64,000 bases of DNA from JACPUX01 sp964517465 (GTDB lineage Bacteria; Pseudomonadota; Gammaproteobacteria; Burkholderiales; Casimicrobiaceae), in contig CAZFEK010000002.1 of assembly GCA_964517465.1 (NCBI GenBank), forward strand, positions 1-64,000, given 5' to 3'. Below the pieces are notes generated by a model that worked only from the letters and a program-made list of their open reading frames with translations, ran no database searches and was not told the origin of the DNA. Below are positions 43,317-50,542 of the stretch, in pieces; within the stretch, counting starts at the first letter, position 1, and each line of letters opens with the position of its first letter. The position numbers and the translations under genes are program-made.

Positions 43317-44231
43317 GTGCCCGCCTACGCTCACGAGCCGCCTCCATTTTTCCGCCGCGGGCCTAGCCCCCTGGCGCGCTTGGCGTTTTTCAGCCTCTTG
43401 TCCCTGGCGCTTCTGGTGGCTGACAGCCGCTGGTCCTACCTCGAGACCATGCGCCAGAGCATCGCCTTGGTCCTCACGCCTTTGCAAGCCGTGGCAAGCT
43501 GGCCCGGCGAGGCGATGGCCAGGGTAGGGAACTACTTTGCTTCCCAGCGCACCCTGCAAGAGGAAAACCAAAGCTTGCAGGGCCAATTGCTGGCCCAAGC
43601 CAAAGCGGTGCAAGCCTATGAGGATCTGGTCCGAGAAAATGGGCGTCTGCGAGCCCTCTTGCAAGTGCGCGAACGATATGGCGGCACCAGCGTCGCGGCA
43701 GAGGTGCTTTATGGCGGGCGCGATCCATTCCGCCAGAAGCTGGTGATCGGGTTTCCTGCCTCGTTCGAGGTGAAGCCCGGCCAAGCGGTCATCGATGAAA
43801 CCGGCGTGGTCGGTCAGGTTACCCGAAGTTTTTCAGGCCAGGCCGAGGTCACCTTGCTCACCGACAAAGATCATGCCGTGCCGGTGCGCGTGCGCCGCAG
43901 CGGATTGCGTTCGGTGCTTTATGGTGCGGGGGCCGGGCGCCTGCCTGAACTGCGGTTCACGGCCGCCAATGCCGATATTCAACCCGGGGACGTGCTGGTG
44001 ACTTCGGGCATCGACGGCGTTTATCCGCCGGATCTTGCGGTCGCGACCGTGGCAAGCGTCGAGCGGGAAACAGGCCTGATGTTCGCGCGCATCGTCTGCC
44101 ATCCCTCCGCGGGCGTGGAGAAGAGCCGGCACCTTCTAGTGCTGGCTCCTCCGGCGGCGCTTCCCGAGCGTCCCGAAGTGGAACCCGAAGCCGAAACGCG
44201 CCGCAAAGGCGCGCGCACCCGGAGGCGATGA
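43317..44231 (+). CDS. mreC: Rod shape-determining protein MreC
   Basis: Elongasome scaffold that activates the PBP2-RodA pair. The 304-residue protein has an N-terminal cytoplasmic/transmembrane part (LARLAFFSLLSLALLVADS), a coiled coil (about 75-110) and the beta-domain with VIDETGVVGQVTRSF, EVTLLTDKDHAVPVRV and DVLVTSGIDGVYPPDLAVA. Start is GTG 43317 behind GGAGCG; the stop overlaps mreD as ATGATG. Confidence 0.94.
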   Translation: MPAYAHEPPPFFRRGPSPLARLAFFSLLSLALLVADSRWSYLETMRQSIALVLTPLQAVASWPGEAMARVGNYFASQRTLQEENQSLQGQLLAQAKAVQAYEDLVRENGRLRALLQVRERYGGTSVAAEVLYGGRDPFRQKLVIGFPASFEVKPGQAVIDETGVVGQVTRSFSGQAEVTLLTDKDHAVPVRVRRSGLRSVLYGAGAGRLPELRFTAANADIQPGDVLVTSGIDGVYPPDLAVATVASVERETGLMFARIVCHPSAGVEKSRHLLVLAPPAALPERPEVEPEAETRRKGARTRRR

Positions 44232-44764
44232 TGCCTGGTCTGCCGCGTTTTTCGCCCGCGCGTCCCGAAGAAATCCTGCTTCCGGTCCGAGTGTGGTTTG
44301 TGATTGCCACCTTGATCGGGTCGCTGATTCTGAACCTGCTTCCGGCGGGGGGCGTGTGGCTCGCTTTGCGGCCGGACTTTCTGGCGCTCTCGCTCCTCTA
44401 TTGGTGCATACAGCAACCCCGCCTCATGGGCGTGGGTTTGGCCTGGATGTTTGGGCTGGTGATGGATGTGGGCGACGGCACACTTTTCGGACAGCATGCG
44501 CTCGCCTACTCTGCCTTGGCCTTTGCTGCCGAGTTTTTCCATCGTCGCGTGTTGCGCTTTCCGCTATGGCACCAGGCCGCCCATGTGGCCGTGCTGCTTG
44601 CGGTTTGCAGCGGCTTGGTCCTGATCGTTCGCTTGATGGGCGGTGCCAGCGGAGTCTCCTGGACCTATTTTCTTCCGGCCGCCAGCGGCGCTTTGCTCTG
44701 GCCGGTGATCTCGGTGTTCTATCAACTTCCGCAGCGACCGCCCCGGTCTCCCGGGGAGTTCTGA
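44228..44764 (+). CDS. mreD: Rod shape-determining protein MreD
   Basis: A 178-residue polytopic membrane protein of the elongasome with about five hydrophobic segments. Family features: PDFLALSLLYWCIQQPRLMG and GLVMDVGDGTLFGQHALAYS. Overlaps mreC by 4 nt; GGAGG precedes its ATG. The tail (SVFYQLPQRPPRSPGEF) is typical. Confidence 0.92.
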   Translation: MMPGLPRFSPARPEEILLPVRVWFVIATLIGSLILNLLPAGGVWLALRPDFLALSLLYWCIQQPRLMGVGLAWMFGLVMDVGDGTLFGQHALAYSALAFAAEFFHRRVLRFPLWHQAAHVAVLLAVCSGLVLIVRLMGGASGVSWTYFLPAASGALLWPVISVFYQLPQRPPRSPGEF

Positions 44765-44792
44765 AGGACGGCAAAAGCTTGGGGAAGCTGCC

Positions 44793-46682
44793 GTGAAAAA
44801 AACCGAAATCAAAAATCCTGAGCGTGAGCTCTTTCTCTTCCGCCGCCGTCTGCTGGTGGCGGCGGTGCTGGTGCTCATCGCCTTTTTTGGTTTGCTGGCG
44901 CGCTTCGTCTTCTTGCAAGTGGTGAAACACGAGGAGTTTCGCACTCTGGCGGAGAGCAACCGCATCTCCATCGTGCCCGTGGTGCCTAACCGGGGCATCA
45001 TTACCGACCGGAACGGCATCGTTTTGGCCAGCAACTATTCCGCTTACACCATCGAAATTACGCCGTCCAAGGTGAAGAACCTCGAGGCCACTCTCGATGA
45101 TCTGGCGCTGGTCGTCGAAATCACTGCGCGCGACCGCAAGCGGTTCCGGAAGCTCTTGGAGGAGTCCAAGAACTTCGAGAGCTTGCCGATACGCACTCGT
45201 CTCACCGACGAAGAGGTGGCGCGCTTCGCCGCCAACCGCTTTCGTTTTCCAGGCGTGGAAATCAAGGCGCGCCTCTTTCGCCAATACCCTTTCGGCGAAG
45301 TCGCCTCGCATGTGCTGGGTTACATCGGCCGAGTCAATGAAAGGGATCTGGAACGTATCGCCCTCGCCAACGAGACCGCCAATTACAAAGGCACGGACTA
45401 CATCGGCAAGGTGGGCATAGAGCTCTCCTATGAGCACGAGTTGCACGGTCAAACCGGGGTCGAAGAGGTGGAGATCGACGCCGGGGGGCGCGCGGTGCGA
45501 ACCCTTTCGCGCACCGCGCCGACTTCGGGCAATAACTTGAAGCTTTCGCTCGACATCAAGCTGCAAAAATATGCCGAAGACCTTTTCGGGGAGCGGCGGG
45601 GCGCTCTGGTCGCCATCGAGCCCGGCAGCGGCGACATTCTTGCGTTCGTCAGCAAACCGGGGTACGACCCCAATTTGTTCGTCGAAGGCATAGACGCGCA
45701 GAACTGGGAGGCGCTCAACACCTCGCCCGACAAGCCGCTTTTGAACCGGCCAATGCGCGGAGCTTATCCGCCGGGCTCGACCTTCAAGCCTTTCATGGCG
45801 CTCTGGGCTCTGGAAGCCGGAAAGCGCACGCCCGTCCAAGGCATTTCCGATCCCGGATATTTCACGCTGGGCAACCACACTTGGCGCGACGACAAAAAGG
45901 GCGGGCACGGATGGGTGGACATGTACACGTCCATCGTCCATTCGTGTGACACCTATTACTACAAACTCGGATCCGAATCGGAGGTCGACGACATCCACGC
46001 CTTCATGAGCTGGTTCAGTTTTGGCAAGCTCACCGGCATCGACATCGAAGGCGAACTTCCCGGCGTGCTCCCTTCGCGCGAGTGGAAGCGCCAGCGTTTC
46101 AAGCGAGATCCAAAATGGCAGGCAGGAGATAGCGTTTCCGCTGCCATCGGCCAGGGGTACAACACCTTCACCCCGCTGCAGCTCGCCACCGCAACCGCCA
46201 TTCTGGCCAATGACGGTGTCGCCTTTCGTCCTCATTTGGTGAAAGCGATCGAGAACATACGCAGCGGCGAAATGCGCCGGGTGTCGCCGGCTCCCACACA
46301 CGCCGTGGCGCTCAAGGAGGCAAACCTCCAGGTGGTCAAGCGCGCGCTGGTCGGCGTCAACAAGGAAGGCACCGGAGCGCGCGCTTTTGCCGGCGCCGGT
46401 TACGCCAGCGGAGGCAAGACCGGCACGGCGCAGGTGGTGGCGATGAAAGAGGGCCCTTACGACGCCAGCAAGGTCGAGGAGCGCTTTCGCGATCACGCCT
46501 GGTTCATCGCCTATGCGCCGGCGGAGAAACCCAAAATCGCGCTGGCCGTGCTGGTCGAAAATGCCGGCTTCGGAGCCCAGCACGCCGCGCCGGTGGCGCG
46601 AGCGGTCTTCGACTATTACCTCCTGGGTAAGGCGAGCGCCCCCTTGGTCGCTTCTGCAGCCAAAGAGGCCGGGCATGATTGA
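44793..46682 (+). CDS. mrdA: Penicillin-binding protein 2
   Basis: Class B transpeptidase of the elongasome. The 629-residue protein has an N-terminal membrane anchor (LLVAAVLVLIAFFGLLARFVF), the pedestal/dimerisation domain, and the transpeptidase domain with the catalytic Ser329 in YPPGSTFKPFMAL, the second motif SCD in SIVHSCDTYYYKLG and the KTG box in SGGKTGTAQVV. Start is GTG 44793. It overlaps rodA by 8 nt. Confidence 0.97.
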   Translation: MKKTEIKNPERELFLFRRRLLVAAVLVLIAFFGLLARFVFLQVVKHEEFRTLAESNRISIVPVVPNRGIITDRNGIVLASNYSAYTIEITPSKVKNLEATLDDLALVVEITARDRKRFRKLLEESKNFESLPIRTRLTDEEVARFAANRFRFPGVEIKARLFRQYPFGEVASHVLGYIGRVNERDLERIALANETANYKGTDYIGKVGIELSYEHELHGQTGVEEVEIDAGGRAVRTLSRTAPTSGNNLKLSLDIKLQKYAEDLFGERRGALVAIEPGSGDILAFVSKPGYDPNLFVEGIDAQNWEALNTSPDKPLLNRPMRGAYPPGSTFKPFMALWALEAGKRTPVQGISDPGYFTLGNHTWRDDKKGGHGWVDMYTSIVHSCDTYYYKLGSESEVDDIHAFMSWFSFGKLTGIDIEGELPGVLPSREWKRQRFKRDPKWQAGDSVSAAIGQGYNTFTPLQLATATAILANDGVAFRPHLVKAIENIRSGEMRRVSPAPTHAVALKEANLQVVKRALVGVNKEGTGARAFAGAGYASGGKTGTAQVVAMKEGPYDASKVEERFRDHAWFIAYAPAEKPKIALAVLVENAGFGAQHAAPVARAVFDYYLLGKASAPLVASAAKEAGHD

Positions 46683-47769
46683 GCGCTTGTGGCAAATCGC
46701 CTCGAGGAATGTCGACGGCTTTCTGCTGGGCATTGCGCTGTGCATCGCGGGTTTGGGGCTGGGCGTGCTTTATAGCGCCACCGACCAGAATTTCTCGCGC
46801 TTTCTGGCCCAGCTCGTGAACCTCGGCGTGGCGCTGAGCGCCATGTGGGGTGTCGCCAAGCTGTCGCCGCAAACCCTCAAGCGCTTCGCCGTGCCGCTTT
46901 ACCTCGCCGGGCTGGCCTTGCTGATCGGCGTTGCGCTTTTCGGTGACGTCGTCAACGGCGCGCGCCGCTGGCTGCACATCGGGGTCACCCGCATCCAGCC
47001 ATCGGAGCTGATGAAAATTGCCCTGCCGCTGATGCTTGCCTGGTATTTCGAGAAACACGAAGCGAGCCTGCGCTTGCGCGATTTTGCCGTTGCCGCCATG
47101 CTGATCGGGCTGCCCATGCTGCTCATCGCCCGGCAGCCCGATCTGGGCACCGCTCTGCTGATCGCGGCTGCCGGGGCGTATGTGCTTTATCTCGCAGGCT
47201 TGTCCTGGAAGATCATCGCCGCGCTCGCGGCAGGCGTAGGCGCTTCTTTGCCTTTGCTCTGGCCTCTGCTGCACGATTATCAGCGCGAGCGCATCTTGAC
47301 CTTGTTCGACCCCATGCGCGACCCGCTGGGCGCGGGTTACCACATCATCCAGTCGAGCATCGCCATCGGGTCCGGCGGGGTACTGGGCAAGGGATGGATG
47401 CAAGGCACGCAGGCGCACCTCGATTTTCTTCCCGAGCGGCATACGGATTTCATCTTTGCCGTTTACGCCGAGGAATTTGGTCTCTTGGGCAATGTGGTGC
47501 TGCTTCTGCTCTACGCCTTGCTGATTCTGCGCGGACTGTTCATCACCGCCAACGCGTCGACTCTATTCGGGCGCCTTTTGGCCGGCGCAATCAGCCTGAT
47601 GTTCTTCACCTACGCCTTTGTCAACATGGGCATGGTGAGCGGCATCCTTCCCGTGGTCGGTGTTCCCCTGCCTTTGGTGAGTTACGGCGGCACCGCCTTG
47701 GTGACCCTATTCCTGGGCATCGGCATTTTGATGAGCGTGCACACGCACCGCAAACTGGTGAAATCCTGA
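46675..47769 (+). CDS. rodA: Peptidoglycan glycosyltransferase RodA
   Basis: SEDS-family glycosyltransferase that polymerises lipid II with PBP2. The 364-residue protein has about ten hydrophobic segments, the catalytic-region QPDLGTALLIAAAGAYVLY and the C-terminal signatures LPERHTDFIFAVYAEEFGLLG and MGMVSGILPVVGVPLPLVSYGG. The start ATG 46675 overlaps the mrdA stop. Confidence 0.96.
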   Translation: MIERLWQIASRNVDGFLLGIALCIAGLGLGVLYSATDQNFSRFLAQLVNLGVALSAMWGVAKLSPQTLKRFAVPLYLAGLALLIGVALFGDVVNGARRWLHIGVTRIQPSELMKIALPLMLAWYFEKHEASLRLRDFAVAAMLIGLPMLLIARQPDLGTALLIAAAGAYVLYLAGLSWKIIAALAAGVGASLPLLWPLLHDYQRERILTLFDPMRDPLGAGYHIIQSSIAIGSGGVLGKGWMQGTQAHLDFLPERHTDFIFAVYAEEFGLLGNVVLLLLYALLILRGLFITANASTLFGRLLAGAISLMFFTYAFVNMGMVSGILPVVGVPLPLVSYGGTALVTLFLGIGILMSVHTHRKLVKS

Positions 47770-48674
47770 TGCGCCGCGCCATTCTGCTGGCCGCTCTTCT
47801 ATTAACTGCCTGTGCCGCTCCGGCGCCGAGAGATCGAGGGACAGCTCCCGCGCCAAGCGGGACGCCGCGCGGCGGCTATTATCAGAACGACGGCCCGGGC
47901 GCGAACCCGCCGGCAAACCTCGACGCCATCCCCGATGCCCAGCCGCGTTACGAACCCTTGCATCGTTTTGCCAATCGGCCCTATACCGTGTTTGGCCGGG
48001 AATACGTGCCGGCGGTCGCACACCGGCCTTACCAAGAACGAGGCATCGCTTCCTGGTACGGACGACAGTTCCATGGGCAAAAGACATCCATAGGCGAAAC
48101 CTACGACATGTACGCCATGAGTGCGGCGCATCCCACCTTGCCCTTGCCCAGTTATGCCCGAGTGACTCAGGTCGCCACGGGCCGCAGCGTGGTGGTCCGA
48201 GTCAACGATAGGGGGCCTTTTCACGCCGGGCGCGTCATCGACCTGTCCTACGTCGCGGCGCACAAACTGGGCATTGCCCAGAAGGGCAGCGGCGAAGTGC
48301 TGGTGGAGGCGATTCTTCCCGGTGAAACCGCGGAGCTGACCGCCGTGGCTGCGGCGACGCCGCGTTTGCCGCCAGCGGGACCCGTTGCGCCGCCGCTTGC
48401 GGCCACGCCACCCTCAGTCCTTCCCGTCGCCGAAGAGCGCGCCGGGTACTACCTGCAATTGGGGGCCTTCGGCAATTTCGCCAATGCCGAAATCTTTCTG
48501 AAACACGTGCAATCGCACGTGGTCTGGTTGGGCGAGAATGCCCATATTGCGCCAAGCCAAGGCTTGTTCAAGGTGCAAATGGGGCCCTATCCCGACGCGG
48601 GTGAAGCACGCCGCGTGGGCAATCTGGTGCGGGAGGCGATGGAAGTCGAACCCACTTTGCGCGAGGCGCAATAG
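47769..48674 (+). CDS. rlpA: Septal ring lytic transglycosylase RlpA (lipoprotein)
   Basis: Lytic transglycosylase acting on naked glycan strands. The 301-residue precursor has a lipobox (ALLLTAC, Cys15), a Pro/Ala-rich linker, the double-psi beta-barrel domain (GIASWYGRQFHGQKTSIGE, then VRVNDRGPFHAGRVIDLSY with the catalytic-type Asp) and a C-terminal SPOR domain (YYLQLGAFGNFANAEIFL, FKVQMGPYPDAGEAR). Start overlaps the rodA stop as TGATG. Confidence 0.94.
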   Translation: MRRAILLAALLLTACAAPAPRDRGTAPAPSGTPRGGYYQNDGPGANPPANLDAIPDAQPRYEPLHRFANRPYTVFGREYVPAVAHRPYQERGIASWYGRQFHGQKTSIGETYDMYAMSAAHPTLPLPSYARVTQVATGRSVVVRVNDRGPFHAGRVIDLSYVAAHKLGIAQKGSGEVLVEAILPGETAELTAVAAATPRLPPAGPVAPPLAATPPSVLPVAEERAGYYLQLGAFGNFANAEIFLKHVQSHVVWLGENAHIAPSQGLFKVQMGPYPDAGEARRVGNLVREAMEVEPTLREAQ

Positions 48675-48693
48675 GTCGCGATCTTTCACTGGG

Positions 48694-48718
48694 CCTGGAA
48701 ACCCCCGTTGTTTCCAGG
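48694..48718. terminator. Convergent hairpin after rlpA
   Basis: Nine-bp perfect stem CCTGGAAAC / GTTTCCAGG with a 7-nt loop, lying between the rlpA stop and the stop of the convergent histidine kinase. No strong U-run follows on either strand, so it may be a weak bidirectional terminator or an RNA-end stabiliser. Confidence 0.5.
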
Positions 48719-48719
48719 T

Positions 48720-49643
48720 TCAGTGCAGCGCTTCGCCCAAAGTGAAGTAGAAAGTCGCGCCCATCCCTAATTCGGATTCGACCCAGATTGCGCCATCATG
48801 CCGGTCGATGATGCGTTTCACGGTCGCCAGTCCAATGCCGACACCTGGGAACTTGCTGGCGTCGTGCATGCGGAAGAAAGGCGAGTAGAGGCGCTGCGCA
48901 TAACGCAAGTCGAAACCGGTGCCGTTGTCGGCGACGAAGAAACACGAGACGCCGGAGTGTTCGGCGCGTCCGAAACGGATTTGCGCCTCGGGGTTCAGCG
49001 CGGTGTATTTCCAGGCATTGCCCAAAAGGTTTTGTAAAACGCTTTGCACCAGCTTGGGGTCGGCGAGGGCGGTGAGCCCGGGTTCGATATCGATCTTCAC
49101 GTTTCGCTCCGGCGCGATGGAACCAAAGTCGCGCAAGATTTCTTCCGCCAGTGCGCTGAGATCCACGCGGCGTCGATGCAACTCGGCACGAGCGATTTGC
49201 CCCAGCGCCAGCATGCCCTCGATCAGATCGGACATGCGATTGCTGGCCAGTTGAATGCGCGCCAGGAAATCTCGCCCGCGGTCGTCGAGGCTTGCGGCGT
49301 AATCCGCGCCCAGAAGCGCGGCGAACCCGTGTATCGCCCTCAGAGGTGCGCGCAAGTCGTGTGAAACGGCGTAAGAGAAGCTCCTCAGTTCATCGTTGAT
49401 GGCCTCGAGTTCCGCCTTCTGCTGGCGGATCACGCGTTGTTCATCGGAGAGGTGATCGTAGCTCTCCTGCAGCGAGCGCTTGGCGCGATTGACTTCCACG
49501 ATGGTCTGCGTCAACAGCCCGGCCTTGGCCTTCGAGAGATAGGCGAGACAGCGCATGTGCAAGGCTTTCTCGAGGAGCACCCGGTTGCTCTGGCGGATGT
49601 CTGCGGCGTAACGCCGCGTGGTTGCGTTGAGGTCTTCGGTCAA
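48720..49643 (-). CDS. Histidine kinase coupled to a diiron-MBL protein
   Basis: A 307-residue soluble kinase. Residues 1-80 are helical/coiled-coil with no recognised sensor domain. The phosphoacceptor is His95 (SYAVSHDLRAPLRAIHGF), and the catalytic domain has N box LLGNAWKYT, DNGTGF and GVGIGLATVKRIIDRHDG, like bacteriophytochrome-type kinases. The start is taken as TTG 49643, which overlaps the upstream metallo-beta-lactamase stop as TTGA and is preceded by GGGAGAGG; this coupling suggests the two proteins act together, with the MBL protein as sensor. No response regulator is adjacent. Confidence 0.8.
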   Translation of the reverse strand: MTEDLNATTRRYAADIRQSNRVLLEKALHMRCLAYLSKAKAGLLTQTIVEVNRAKRSLQESYDHLSDEQRVIRQQKAELEAINDELRSFSYAVSHDLRAPLRAIHGFAALLGADYAASLDDRGRDFLARIQLASNRMSDLIEGMLALGQIARAELHRRRVDLSALAEEILRDFGSIAPERNVKIDIEPGLTALADPKLVQSVLQNLLGNAWKYTALNPEAQIRFGRAEHSGVSCFFVADNGTGFDLRYAQRLYSPFFRMHDASKFPGVGIGLATVKRIIDRHDGAIWVESELGMGATFYFTLGEALH

Positions 49644-50422
49644 GCGCCCTCTCCCATGAGGTCGAGGCCCACACGGAGGTCCTTCAGGTGCGCAATCGCC
49701 TTGGGCACGTCCGCGCCTTCGATGACCCCGCCGTGCTGCGGGCAGATGCGCTGTATGGGCAGTTTTTCCAGGCGCTCCATACAACGCTTCAGCAAATGAT
49801 TGGCGGGCATCATCTGTTCATGCCAGCCTTCCATCGCCTGGGGGTAGTCTTGCCCGGTGAAGAGTGCCCAGTCTTCGTCGCTGGCTCCGAAGAGGTCGCT
49901 CGAAAAAAGTGTGCCGGTCTGCCGATCGAAGGTCATGATCGATCCGGCGCAATGCAAATGAGGGGTATGGATGAACTCCAGCACGCGCCCTCCGGGGAGC
50001 GCGCAGCACCAGGCTTCCCGGTCCACGGCATAAAGCTTCGAGCGCAATCCGAAGTGCCGGATGAGGCGCAAGGTGGCGCTGTGCGCGGCGATTCGCAGGT
50101 CGGGGCGCTCCACCACGTCTTCGACCACGGCGAGGTTGCTGCACACATCGGGGTCTTGATGGCTGGCGATGATCAAACCGACGGCCTGCGGGCTCACCAC
50201 GTCGATGATCTTGCGCATGACCACCGGGAAATCCGGGATCGAGCCCGAGTCGATGAGGACGGCGTCGTCGTCGTCGAGCAGGAGATACGGATTGCAGTGC
50301 AAGCTCAGTTGAGGCTCGTGGCGACCGACCCAAAAAATGTCCCGGGTGATCGCTACCGGCCCGTCATAGTCAACCGCTGTCATGGGGTGCGCTCCGCAAC
50401 CGGGGAAGCTTGTGGCTTCCAT
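49640..50422 (-). CDS. Flavodiiron-like (ODP-type) metallo-beta-lactamase protein
   Basis: A 260-residue MBL-fold protein with the flavodiiron ligand set rather than the hydrolase set: His88, Asp90 and Asp92 (SHQDPDVCSN), His157 (TPHLHCAGS), Asp176 (SSDLFGA) and His230 (CPQHGG). Flavodiiron proteins use HxExD at the first site; Asp for Glu is a mild change. No flavodoxin domain is present. Stand-alone proteins of this kind (ODP) bind oxygen at a diiron centre and act as sensors in chemotaxis systems. Here the gene is coupled to a histidine kinase. ATG 50383 is an alternative start. Confidence 0.75.
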   Translation of the reverse strand: MEATSFPGCGAHPMTAVDYDGPVAITRDIFWVGRHEPQLSLHCNPYLLLDDDDAVLIDSGSIPDFPVVMRKIIDVVSPQAVGLIIASHQDPDVCSNLAVVEDVVERPDLRIAAHSATLRLIRHFGLRSKLYAVDREAWCCALPGGRVLEFIHTPHLHCAGSIMTFDRQTGTLFSSDLFGASDEDWALFTGQDYPQAMEGWHEQMMPANHLLKRCMERLEKLPIQRICPQHGGVIEGADVPKAIAHLKDLRVGLDLMGEGA

Positions 50423-50542
50423 CCTCCCTGCTCAATCGAGGCGGTGACCGAAGCGCCGCCTCGCTAACGTGTCGGGGATTATGCGCCGCTTGGCGGCAAA
50501 GCGCCTAGGCCCAGCAGCGCCGCGCTGCCGGGGGGCCGCAGA

